From: Actinokineospora terrae
Lineage (GTDB): Bacteria; Actinomycetota; Actinomycetes; Mycobacteriales; Pseudonocardiaceae
Direction of reading: 5' to 3'
Assembly (NCBI RefSeq): GCF_900111175.1
Contig: NZ_FOGI01000010.1
Coordinates: 248,001-312,000 of the forward strand
Length of the DNA stretch: 64,000 bases
The translations under genes were made by a program, and so were the position numbers. Below the pieces are notes generated by a model. That model saw only the letters and a program-made list of their open reading frames with translations, was not told where the DNA came from and made no database searches. Numbering within the stretch: the first letter of the stretch is position 1; each line of letters starts with the position of its first letter. This document shows, one piece after another, positions 43,701-51,103 of this stretch.

Positions 43701-43896
43701 CACCCCGACCCTGAAGATCTCCTACGACGACGGCGCCACCTGGCACCCGGCCCCCGTCATCGCCAACGGGGCCAACCCGTTCGCGATCCTCTACCACCCG
43801 GCATCGGCCAAGTACGTCTCCCTCAAGACCACCGCCAAGGCGGCGGATGGCGCCACGGTCGACCAGACCATCATCCGCGCCTACGGGCTGAAGTAG
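40705..43896 (+). CDS. Secreted S8 subtilisin-like serine protease
   Basis: A 1063-residue exported protease. A signal peptide (RRHRTGVVAAALVAAATIAVG ending ARA) is followed by a propeptide (about 35-190) and the catalytic domain with Asp about 213 (VAVLDTGVDETHPDL), His about 248 (GHGTHVAATV) and Ser about 414 (GTSMATPHVAGAAAL); the oxyanion Asn lies in VVAAGNSAG. The C-terminal 550 residues are beta-rich Ig/Fn-like domains, as in other large actinobacterial subtilases. It digests extracellular protein. ATG 40705 has GGGGGAGA upstream. A stretch at 42180-42420 uses clearly more T- and A-ending codons than the rest. Confidence 0.9.
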   Translation: MPQRPRRHRTGVVAAALVAAATIAVGPVGDARAQPAPKAGSSTGHQGQVTLVTGDRVTVVGERAIVRPGPGREHVRFVQRLDERGDLHVLPSDVLADLGAGRLDQRLFDVTALIRDGFDDRSTPTTPLIATYPANAPAPGIAAAEQRALPSIGGASFALPKGTPLVSTRAAGFTKVWLDGRVTASLDRSVPQIGAPEAWKAGLTGKGVTVAVLDTGVDETHPDLAGAVTRSRNFSDSPDTDDRVGHGTHVAATVTGSGRYQGVAPDSTLLNGKVLGDEGGGYESDVIAGMEWAAAEGADVVNLSLGSSSPSAGDDPASLAVNRLTAETGTLFVVAAGNSAGQVGSPAAADAALTVGAVARDESLAPFSSRGPRAGDGAIKPDITAPGVGIVAARAAHGQIGDPVGDRHVALSGTSMATPHVAGAAALLAGQHPDWKADRLKATLVGTAKPNPALTPFEQGGGRVDVVRATTQQLTAEAASLSLGIARWPHNDDPVVTRTLTYRNAGTNPATLAVTTDIRGPGAAPDLLTVSPSQVVVPAGGTASVTVTADTRVAGPDGVYSGAVVATSGSSVVRTPFAVDKEVESYDVTVEFKNRSTDPAGYFYRFVNLDQPRGYGSFDSPAKSVVRLPKGVYFFDGDSFGPNDVVVAYEPRVEITKDTHLVVDGEKGTELAVTTDRQDARIGSAQTLFEVDTAYSTTGSGIITSTFDSFSFIPSTTVAKKGAARFTVQARLAKPDAEGGFAGSPYQYSVGTTYPDRVPNNLKRHYRDRDLVSVRGEAAAQGKGGFGTFNGVARLPLPAKLDQLYSPGIEWYESFSQGPSDWEAQAVQAVDQPVVYQAGRPTVQKWNSGVFGAALPDSDYTGVFREGDEIGVRIPLYSDQDPTHSGYSTTAASKTELFRGTELVARSDYGGDLRAVLPPERAAYRLRAEGTREAPFDLTTKQTAEWTFTTEHAPGDSAARVKLPVVRFAPSLDDHNQAKAGRVFVLPIYTQRSGDTGVSTPTLKISYDDGATWHPAPVIANGANPFAILYHPASAKYVSLKTTAKAADGATVDQTIIRAYGLK

Positions 43897-43912
43897 CTCT
43901 CTAGCACAGCCC

Positions 43913-46057
43913 TTATTGCTGAGCGGCGGTGAGCACCGCGCGGTCGGTGGGCCTGCGGGTGGTACCGACGGCGGGCAGGGTGAAGGTGAAGCGGGAGCCG
44001 CCCGCCGGGTTGTCGGTGGCGGTGATGGTGCCACCGTGTCGTTCGACGATGCGCTTGCAGATGGCCAGGCCCAGGCCGGTACCCGTGTAGTCGGCGGTGT
44101 GGTGGGCGCGGTGGAAGTTGTCGAAGATGGCGTCGTGCTGGCCCGTGGGGATGCCGATTCCGTTGTCGGTCAAGGTCACCCGCACTGTGTCACCTCGGCG
44201 CGTTGCGGCTAGGTGCAGCCGAGGGGTGATCCCGGGAGCGGTGTACTTGATCGCGTTCCCGATGAGGTTGTCCAGGAGTTGGCGCACCAGTACCAAGTCG
44301 GCGTGCACCGGCTCCAGCGGCTCTACATAGAACTCCGGCACTGCGGCGCCAGTCGCTAGTGCGGTGTCGATACGTGTGGCGGTGATGTCGTCCACCAGGG
44401 CAGTCAGGTCTACCGCCACCGGTGCCACCACGGCGTCCCGCGCGGTCGTGTACGCCAAAAGGTCGCTGATCAATCCACGCATCAGGGTCGCCGCGCGCGT
44501 GACGCGGCCGAGTCCGGCCTGTGCGCGATCCAGCGCAGGGTGAGCAGGCACGGCATCCAGTGACTGACTGGCGGCGTCAGTCCAACACTGGACCACTGTC
44601 AGCGGGCTCAAGAGGTCGTGCGCCACCACTCCGGCGAAGGTGGCCAACTCATCGCGGTGACGACGTTCGGCGGTGACGTCGTGGAACAGCACGACGGCGC
44701 TACCGTGCCCGTGGCCGTCAGGGAGCGTGGTGGCGTTAACGCTGATGATCCGTCCACCTGGCACACCGTCGTTGCGCACCAAGATGTCCATCTCGTGCAC
44801 GTCGTGGCCAGCCAGAACGCGCGCGTAAGGCATGTCCTCGGCGGCTATAGGCGTCCCGTCGAGGTGGAACAGTCCATAGTGCTCACTGTCCCGCACGGTG
44901 TCGTCTGGGCTGATGCGCCCGCCGATCAGGCGTGTCGCCGCCGGGTTGCGCAGGGTGACCCGCCCATCGGCGTCCACCACGGTGAGCCCGTCGCCCATGG
45001 AGTCGATGATCGCGGCCATCAGCTCGGCCCGGCTGGTCGCCTCCTGCTGGCTGGCCGCCAGCTCCCGCAGCAGCGCGACCCGCTCGTCGCGGCCGAGGGC
45101 CAGGGCGAGCCCGACCACGGCCACCAGGGTGATGAACAGCTGGACGATCAGCGCCTTGGCCGCGTGCGAGCCGACCGAGGCGAACGGCCCCTCGCCCTGG
45201 AGCGTGGAGACCACCGCGATCGTGCCGACCGCGAAGTTGTGCACGACCACGAACGTCGTCGGCAGCCGGTTGGCCGCCCACACCGTCAGCGTGATGAGCG
45301 AGAACGCCAGCGGCAGCGTGTGGTTGACCGCGAACACCACCAGGTAGGCGGCCAGCGACCCGGCCGCGACCGCGAGGTACTCGCCGACCCGCCACGGCGA
45401 CGTCCGCGCGAACCGGGCCCTGGCCGCGGCCACCCAGCCCGGCGCGCTGACCGCCCGGCCGACGAACAGCCCCAGGGCGCCGACGAGCAGGATCCCCGCG
45501 GTGTTGCGGGCGAGCCACACCGCGGCGGCCATCCACGAGTAGTGCCCGGTGACGAACCACAGCGCGGTCGGGCCCACGGCCACGCCGCTGAGGGTGGCCA
45601 GCGCGGCGGCGCCGAGCAGCCCCCACAGGTCACGCGGGCCGACGGTCGAGCGCGGTGACCACAGGTCCGGGTTCCAGCGGGCGAGGACCGCGACGAACAC
45701 CCCGGCCTGGATGAGGTTGGCGGCGACGGCCACCACGGCGAGCCCGAGACTGGCGCCGGTGGACATGTTGACCGCGATCGTGACGGCGGCGAGCACGGAG
45801 GCGTCCACCCACAGGGTCGTGACGTCGCGCTGCACGCAGAACCAGACCACCGCGACCCCGGCGGCGGGCCAGACCATGCTCAGGTTGGTGCTGTCCATCA
45901 CCGTCAGCCGCCCCGCGACGGACGCCACGAGGTACAGCACGGCGAACAGCGCCGTGCGCGCCAGCGAGGTGCCCACCTTCATGCGCGGGTCATCGGCGAC
46001 CACCGCCGCCGGTTGAGCGCTTTCCCCGCACGGGTGATGGCCGAAATACTCGATCAC
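43913..46057 (-). CDS. MASE1-type sensor histidine kinase
   Basis: A 714-residue membrane kinase. The first 330 residues carry about eight helices of the MASE1 sensor (STNLSMVWPAAGVAVVWFCVQ). A PAS domain follows (MAAIIDSMGDGLTVVDADGRVTLRNPAATRLIGG), then HisKA with the phosphoacceptor in FAGVVAHDLLSPLTVVQCW and HATPase_c with NAIKYTA, DNGIGIP and GTGLGLAICKRIVERHGGTI. No receiver or adjacent response regulator is present, so it is an orphan kinase. The start is uncertain: GTG 46057 is the longest frame, ATG 45982 (MKVGTSLART) leads directly into the first helix. It is divergent from the beta-propeller gene. Confidence 0.85.
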   Translation of the reverse strand: MIEYFGHHPCGESAQPAAVVADDPRMKVGTSLARTALFAVLYLVASVAGRLTVMDSTNLSMVWPAAGVAVVWFCVQRDVTTLWVDASVLAAVTIAVNMSTGASLGLAVVAVAANLIQAGVFVAVLARWNPDLWSPRSTVGPRDLWGLLGAAALATLSGVAVGPTALWFVTGHYSWMAAAVWLARNTAGILLVGALGLFVGRAVSAPGWVAAARARFARTSPWRVGEYLAVAAGSLAAYLVVFAVNHTLPLAFSLITLTVWAANRLPTTFVVVHNFAVGTIAVVSTLQGEGPFASVGSHAAKALIVQLFITLVAVVGLALALGRDERVALLRELAASQQEATSRAELMAAIIDSMGDGLTVVDADGRVTLRNPAATRLIGGRISPDDTVRDSEHYGLFHLDGTPIAAEDMPYARVLAGHDVHEMDILVRNDGVPGGRIISVNATTLPDGHGHGSAVVLFHDVTAERRHRDELATFAGVVAHDLLSPLTVVQCWTDAASQSLDAVPAHPALDRAQAGLGRVTRAATLMRGLISDLLAYTTARDAVVAPVAVDLTALVDDITATRIDTALATGAAVPEFYVEPLEPVHADLVLVRQLLDNLIGNAIKYTAPGITPRLHLAATRRGDTVRVTLTDNGIGIPTGQHDAIFDNFHRAHHTADYTGTGLGLAICKRIVERHGGTITATDNPAGGSRFTFTLPAVGTTRRPTDRAVLTAAQQ

Positions 46058-46166
46058 GCTCGGTTGACACGCTCGGTAAGGTCAGGAAAACCCTTTTCCG
46101 GCCGGGGTGGGAAAGGGGTCTCAGTACCCTATCCGGACGGCATCACCGCAGGTGAGGCGGGTGGAA

Positions 46167-47036
46167 ATGGATCAACGCGGCTCTTTCGGCCGAACCGGGA
46201 CGACGGTGGCGGAATTCAGCGCCCCCTTTCTGGAACACGCCTGGTGCGACTCCGCGCCGACCGCCATCACCACGCTGGGTGACACCGTTCTGACCCTGGA
46301 GCGCTGCGGCACCGTCCGCCGCGACGGCGTCCCGGTCTCGACGCTGGACCGCCCTTCGGGCTTCTTGCACCAGGTAGGGCCAACGGTCGTCGCAGGCGGA
46401 CGCAGCGGGACCCTGTTCGACGCCCTCTCCGGCCGTCCGCTCTACCGACACCGGTCAGCCCTCACGAGCGCGGCCACGTTCGCGGACCACATCGCGATCG
46501 GCACCAGCACCGGCGAGGCAGTGGTACTCACCGCCAGTAGCTTCCAGCCCGTCACGACGGTCACCCCACCTGGAAGCCCGCTCATAGACCTGGCTGTGGC
46601 CAACGGTGTGGTTCTCACGCTAACGGCGGACGGCAGTGTCACCTGGTGGGACATGACCACCGGCGAACGGTTGGGCCATAAGCATGATGTGCACGCCAAC
46701 GCCTGCATTGCCCTACCGGACAACCGTTTCGCGACCGTAGGCGCCGAACTACGGCTCTGGTCCGAGTCGGAGGCGACGACAGTCCAGAGCCCCCATGTCC
46801 TCGCCACGCTCGCGGTGACGACCGATGGCATGTTCATCGCCACCGGTTCCCCCACCGGTCCGCTGGCCCTGTACGACCTACCCACCCGCGATTGGCTCAC
46901 CACACCCATCACAGGTGTCGCGGCCTTACACAGATCCGGCAACCACTTCATCGCCTGCACCACGGACGGCCGGTTACACGAGATCTCGCCCCACGCCCTG
47001 CTCGACGGGGTTGTGCCGCGCTCGGCACCGGGCTAG
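46167..47036 (+). CDS. WD40-like beta-propeller protein
   Basis: A 289-residue protein with repeated beta-propeller strands such as VGPTVVAGGRSGTLFDALSGRPLYRH, GVVLTLTADGSVTWWDMTTGERLGH and GMFIATGSPTGPLALYDLPTRDWL; I count five to six degenerate WD40 blades. No signal peptide or other domain is seen, so it is probably a cytoplasmic interaction platform. ATG 46167 with GGTGGAA upstream is chosen over GTG 46107. Its second half has weaker third-position GC than neighbours. Partner unknown; the divergent histidine kinase and the downstream DUF899 gene (9 bases away) are the nearest candidates. Confidence 0.65.
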   Translation: MDQRGSFGRTGTTVAEFSAPFLEHAWCDSAPTAITTLGDTVLTLERCGTVRRDGVPVSTLDRPSGFLHQVGPTVVAGGRSGTLFDALSGRPLYRHRSALTSAATFADHIAIGTSTGEAVVLTASSFQPVTTVTPPGSPLIDLAVANGVVLTLTADGSVTWWDMTTGERLGHKHDVHANACIALPDNRFATVGAELRLWSESEATTVQSPHVLATLAVTTDGMFIATGSPTGPLALYDLPTRDWLTTPITGVAALHRSGNHFIACTTDGRLHEISPHALLDGVVPRSAPG

Positions 47037-47045
47037 ACACGTCCC

Positions 47046-47774
47046 ATGACAGCAGGTGAACACCCCCTCCCGCAGGTCACGGACCGGCAGGCCTGGCAGG
47101 CGAGGATCGACGAACTGCGGGTCAGGGAGAAGGCCCACACCAGGGCCGGGGACGCGCTGGCCGCCGAACGCCGTCGACTGCCGATGGTCGAGGTCGACCC
47201 GACCACCCCGCTGACCGGTGCCCACGGCCCGGTGCCGCTGATCGATGTCTTCGACGGCCGGTCCAAGCTGGTCGCGTACTTCCACATGTGGCACACGGGC
47301 AAGCCCGCGGCGGACCAGTGCGAGGGGTGCACCTTCTCCACCACCCACATCACCGAGCTGTCGTACCTGCACTCGCGCGACGTCAGCTACGCGACCTTCT
47401 GCCAGGGGCCGTACGAGGAGAGTTCGCGCTACCGCGACTTCATGGGCTGGACCGTCCCCTGGTACTCCGTGCCGCCCGAGTCCGCGGACCGGCTGGTCGC
47501 GGACCGGCACTTCGGCATCCTGGTCAGCTACCTGCGCGACGACAACAAGGTCTACGAGACCTACTGGACCACCGGCCGCGGCAACGAACCGATGGCCCCG
47601 TCGTACGGCCTGCTGGACCTGACCGTCCACGGCAGGCAGGAGCTGTGGGAGGACTCGCCCGAGGGCTGGCCGCAGCTGTGGGGCTCGCGGGGCGGCCAGT
47701 TCCAGCAGGACGGGCGTCCGACTGCCCAGTGGTCCCGGATCAAGGCAGGCCGCGACGACGACCTGGGCACGTGA
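47046..47774 (+). CDS. DUF899 thioredoxin-like protein
   Basis: A 242-residue DUF899 family protein. Typical are RVREKAHTRAGDALAAERRRLPMVEV near the start, LVAYFHMWHTGKPAADQCEGCTFSTTHI with a CxxC at the thioredoxin active-site position, and SRYRDFMGWTVPWYS. It likely adopts a thioredoxin fold with redox-active cysteines; the substrate is not known. It begins 9 bases after the beta-propeller gene, so a shared transcript is likely, and ends at a bidirectional hairpin. Confidence 0.85.
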   Translation: MTAGEHPLPQVTDRQAWQARIDELRVREKAHTRAGDALAAERRRLPMVEVDPTTPLTGAHGPVPLIDVFDGRSKLVAYFHMWHTGKPAADQCEGCTFSTTHITELSYLHSRDVSYATFCQGPYEESSRYRDFMGWTVPWYSVPPESADRLVADRHFGILVSYLRDDNKVYETYWTTGRGNEPMAPSYGLLDLTVHGRQELWEDSPEGWPQLWGSRGGQFQQDGRPTAQWSRIKAGRDDDLGT

Positions 47775-47781
47775 ACGCCGA

Positions 47782-47811
47782 AGGGGGTGACCCGCTGCCG
47801 GATCACCCCCT
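47782..47811. terminator. Bidirectional hairpin between DUF899 and DUF1684 genes
   Basis: AGGGGGTGA at 47782-47790 pairs with TCACCCCCT at 47803-47811, between two convergent genes. Confidence 0.7.
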
Positions 47812-47816
47812 GTCGA

Positions 47817-48617
47817 CTAGTGCGCCAACGCCTCTTGCTCGTAAGGGGTCTTCTCGCCCGCCTCTACCGGGAACGGCAGCCGGTTGCCCTCTGGCGGCAA
47901 CGGGCACGTGGCGTAGGCCGTGAACGCGCACGGCAGGTTCACCGCGCGGTTGAAGTCCAACACCACCGCGCCATCGGCGTCGGCGTCACCCACCTCCAGC
48001 GACCGGTTGGCCGCGTAGGTGGTCACGCCGCTGGTGGCGTCGGTGAACAGGACGCTGAAGCCGCCCTTCTTGCCGTTGAACGCCGTCAGCGTGTGCTCGA
48101 CCCCGCCGACCGTGAACCGGATGACCCCCGGCGCGGTGTAGACGTGCGTCAGGCCCGCCACCACCGCGCCCACCGTCGTCGGCCGGGGCTCGTCGAAGGG
48201 CTCGAACACCCCGCGCACCACCCAGCGCTCGTCCGGCTCGTAGGCGGGCACGCCGCGGAAGCCCGCCAGCACCTCCGCCGCCGGGTCGTGCACCCGGATC
48301 AGGTACCCGCCGCGCCGGGCGACCTCCACCTCGACGTCCCCGGCCCGCACCCGGGTGCCCGGGCCGCTGAGCACCAGGTCGAACCGGGTGACCTCGGTGA
48401 GCGCCCTGCCGTCGTGGCTCAGGTCGCCGCCCGCCGGGTCGACGTAGGCCGCGTCGTCGTCCTGCCACCACAGGCCGGGCAGGCCCTGGTAGGCCGTCGG
48501 CTGCTCGGTGAGCCAGTCCAGCGACACCAGCGCCAGCCACCCGACCGGGTCGGCGAGGGTCCGCTCCCGCTCGGCCTTCCACGCCTGCCACTGCCCGGCG
48601 AACTCGTCGGTGCTCAT
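47817..48617 (-). CDS. DUF1684-family protein
   Basis: A 266-residue DUF1684 protein: WQAWKAERERTLADPVGWLALVSLDWL at the start, the middle signature TTYAANRSLEVGDADADGAVVLDFNRAVNLPCAFTAYATCPLPPEGNRLPFPVEAGEK at the end. The conserved NRAVNLPCAFT...CPLPPxxNRL block is diagnostic. Members are widespread in actinobacteria and have no established function. ATG 48617 lies after GGGACGGGCGGG. It is convergent with the DUF899 gene. No signal peptide. Confidence 0.85.
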   Translation of the reverse strand: MSTDEFAGQWQAWKAERERTLADPVGWLALVSLDWLTEQPTAYQGLPGLWWQDDDAAYVDPAGGDLSHDGRALTEVTRFDLVLSGPGTRVRAGDVEVEVARRGGYLIRVHDPAAEVLAGFRGVPAYEPDERWVVRGVFEPFDEPRPTTVGAVVAGLTHVYTAPGVIRFTVGGVEHTLTAFNGKKGGFSVLFTDATSGVTTYAANRSLEVGDADADGAVVLDFNRAVNLPCAFTAYATCPLPPEGNRLPFPVEAGEKTPYEQEALAH

Positions 48618-48709
48618 CCCGCCCGTCCCTTCCCTGGCTGGTAGATCCACGTCACCAGCCAATAGCCCCGGCGGGCGACCCGCTATTCCGGCTCCCACAT
48701 GGCGGGAGG

Positions 48710-49636
48710 TCAGAACCGGGGCACGGCCACGGCGGTGTAGGTGGTCGTGGGCGTCGGCGGCGTCGAGAAGCGCGCGTTGACCGCGTAGAGGCGATCTCCG
48801 TAGGCCGCGACGGTGGTGGCGACGTCGAACCGGTAGTCGGTCAGCCGCCGCTCGAGGACCCCCGCCGACCCGTCCGGCCGCAGCCCGACCTTGGCGATCC
48901 GGTTGCTGCCGTTCTCGACCACGTACAGGTCCCGCCCGACCCGCAGCAGCCCGTCGTTGCCGACCACGCTCTCCCCACCGAGGTCGACCGCCTTGGCCAC
49001 CCCGGTCGCCGGGTCCACCCGGAACAGCTTCCCGGACGAGGTGTGCCCCACGATCAGCGCCCGCCCGTCCGGCGTGCTCGCGATCCCGTTGGCGTTGAAC
49101 GAGTTCGGCGTGTTCACCCACTCACCACCCAACGGCACGGTCACCGCCGCGGCGGGCAGGCTCCCGTCGCGCCCCAGCGGGACCTTGTAGAGCTGCCCCA
49201 GGAACGAGTCCGTCACCCACACCGCGTCCTTCGTGACCACGACGTCGTTGAGGAACCCGCCGGCCACCTTGTACCTGGCCAGCGACGCCCCGTCCCGGGT
49301 GTCCACCACCCGGATCTCACCGCTACTCCCACCCGCCACGAACAACCGGTGCCGCCCCGACTCCACCTTCAACCCCACCGCCGACCCCCCGACCGGCGCG
49401 CTCAACTGCCGCCCCACCCCGGTCCGCAGATCGACCTGCTGCACCCGCCCATCCCCCAACGACCCGAAATACCCCACCGGCCACTCCCCGATGGCGACCC
49501 CCTCCGGCCGAAACCCGTCCGGCAACCGCAACACCTCCGGCCACCCCCGATCCCCACTCCCACTGGCCGGAACAACCCCACCCCCCACCCCGAAAGCCAC
49601 CAGGACTCCCACCACAACCCACATCCGCCGCATCAT
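48710..49636 (-). CDS. Secreted SMP-30/gluconolactonase-like beta-propeller
   Basis: A 308-residue protein. MMRRMWVVVGVLVAFGVGGGVVPASGSG is a signal peptide, and the mature part repeats propeller strands (GEWPVGYFGSLGDGRVQQVDLRTG, GRHRLFVAGGSSGEIRVVDTRDG, GIASTPDGRALIVGHTSSGKLFRVD, GNDGLLRVGRDLYVVENGSNRIAKV), resembling SMP-30/strictosidine-synthase-like or NHL propellers. NGIASTPDGR and NDGL carry the usual Ca-ligand Asn/Asp positions. It could be an extracytoplasmic lactonase or an inactive binding propeller. ATG 49636 is chosen (the next codon is also ATG), since upstream residues are low-complexity. Confidence 0.75.
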   Translation of the reverse strand: MMRRMWVVVGVLVAFGVGGGVVPASGSGDRGWPEVLRLPDGFRPEGVAIGEWPVGYFGSLGDGRVQQVDLRTGVGRQLSAPVGGSAVGLKVESGRHRLFVAGGSSGEIRVVDTRDGASLARYKVAGGFLNDVVVTKDAVWVTDSFLGQLYKVPLGRDGSLPAAAVTVPLGGEWVNTPNSFNANGIASTPDGRALIVGHTSSGKLFRVDPATGVAKAVDLGGESVVGNDGLLRVGRDLYVVENGSNRIAKVGLRPDGSAGVLERRLTDYRFDVATTVAAYGDRLYAVNARFSTPPTPTTTYTAVAVPRF

Positions 49637-49909
49637 CCCCAGGAGTCTGCCCCGCTCCCACCCCGACCCCAGACCACCACCCGGGTGACGCCATCCCCAG
49701 AACACAGCCGGATACCTCGGCCACCACGACACTCGACCCGAGTCACCACCGCCTGCTCACCTCGGCCGTCATCGTCCGACTGCTTCGCCCATGAAAGCTC
49801 CATTGTGGACTGACTGGTGCCGGTGCGGACGTGCTTCACCCGCTGGGAACCGTTGCGGCCGCGCGGTATTCGGGTTGACCAGCGTGCGGGGTCTGGGAGC
49901 ATCCTGATC

Positions 49910-51103
49910 ATGACTGACGCCTTCGCGGCCAAGGCCACCTACGGGCAGGTCCTCGCCGTCCCCCGGTTCCGGGTGCTGTTCCTCGGGCGGGTGCTCGGCA
50001 TCTCGGCGGACACGCTGCGGTCGGTCGCGCTGGCGGTGGTGGTGTACCGGCGGACGGACTCGCCGTTGTTGGCGGCGGTGGCGTTCACGGTCGGGTTCTT
50101 GCCGCAGGTCGTCGGCGGGCTGTTCCTGGGGGCGATGGCGGACCGGTTCTCGCCGCGCACGCTCATCGCCGCGGGCTACGCGCTGCAGTGCGTGGTCGGG
50201 CTGGTGCTCGCGTTCGGCAGCCCCTCGGTCGCGGGGAGCCTGGTGCTGGTCGCCGCCGTGGCCTGCCTGGCGCCGGTCACGTCCGGGGCGTTCGGCCGGG
50301 TGCTGGCGGAGATCCTCACCGGTGACGCCTACGTGCTCGGCCGGTCCATGTCCTACCTGGTCGCGGTCGCGGCGCAGCTGATCGGGCTCGCCGCCGGTGG
50401 GGGACTGATCGCGTGGCTGGGGGTGGAGCGGACGATGCTCGTCACCGCGGGGATGCACCTGCTCGCGTCGGTGATCAGCCGCTTGCTCTTGCCGCGCACG
50501 GAGATGGCCCGGTCCAACGGGTCGATCGTGCGTAAGAGCTGGCAAGGCAACGCCGCGCTCGTAGCCGCTCCCGGAGTCGTCCCGCTGATCCTGGCGCAGT
50601 GCCTACCCGCTGCCTACATGGCCGGAGCGGAAAGCCTGCTCATCCCTTACTCCGTGCAGCGCGCGTTCAGCCCTGGGGAGACCGGAGTCCTCTTAGCCTG
50701 TCTACCGGTGGGCATGCTCATCGGCGACATAGTGATCGGTCGAGCGTTCGCACCAGCCACACGTGAACGCCTGGTCTTACCGCTACTGCTGGTCCTAGGC
50801 GCGCCACCAGTCGCGTTGGCTCTAGTGCTGCCGCACGCGGGTGTCGTTGCCGTGTTCGCGGTCGCGGGCTTCGGGTCGGCCTACCTGCTGGGCCTGCAAC
50901 GACGCTTCCTGGCGGCGGTGCCATCCGACCTCCAGGGGCAGGGCTTCGCGTTGCTCTCCACCGCGACCATGACCGTCCAGGGCGTCGGCCCCCTGGTGTT
51001 CGGCGCGGCCGCCGAGTTCCTGCCGATCGGCGTGGCGATGGCGCTGACCGGGGTGAGCAGCCTCGTCACCACGGTCCTGCTGCGCCGCGTTCACCGGGGG
51101 TAG
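49910..51103 (+). CDS. MFS transporter
   Basis: A 397-residue major facilitator with 12 predicted helices and motif A variant GAMADRFSPRTLIAAG after helix 2. LGRVLGISADTLRSVALAVVVYRRTDSPLLAAVAF is typical of the enterobactin-exporter-like/MFS_3 group that exports macrolides, siderophores or other metabolites. ATG 49910 has GGGAGC upstream. The codon pattern changes inside the gene: about 50520-50830 is richer in A/T third positions. The gene ends inside the 3' end of the convergent kinase gene (13-base overlap). Substrate unknown. Confidence 0.8.
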   Translation: MTDAFAAKATYGQVLAVPRFRVLFLGRVLGISADTLRSVALAVVVYRRTDSPLLAAVAFTVGFLPQVVGGLFLGAMADRFSPRTLIAAGYALQCVVGLVLAFGSPSVAGSLVLVAAVACLAPVTSGAFGRVLAEILTGDAYVLGRSMSYLVAVAAQLIGLAAGGGLIAWLGVERTMLVTAGMHLLASVISRLLLPRTEMARSNGSIVRKSWQGNAALVAAPGVVPLILAQCLPAAYMAGAESLLIPYSVQRAFSPGETGVLLACLPVGMLIGDIVIGRAFAPATRERLVLPLLLVLGAPPVALALVLPHAGVVAVFAVAGFGSAYLLGLQRRFLAAVPSDLQGQGFALLSTATMTVQGVGPLVFGAAAEFLPIGVAMALTGVSSLVTTVLLRRVHRG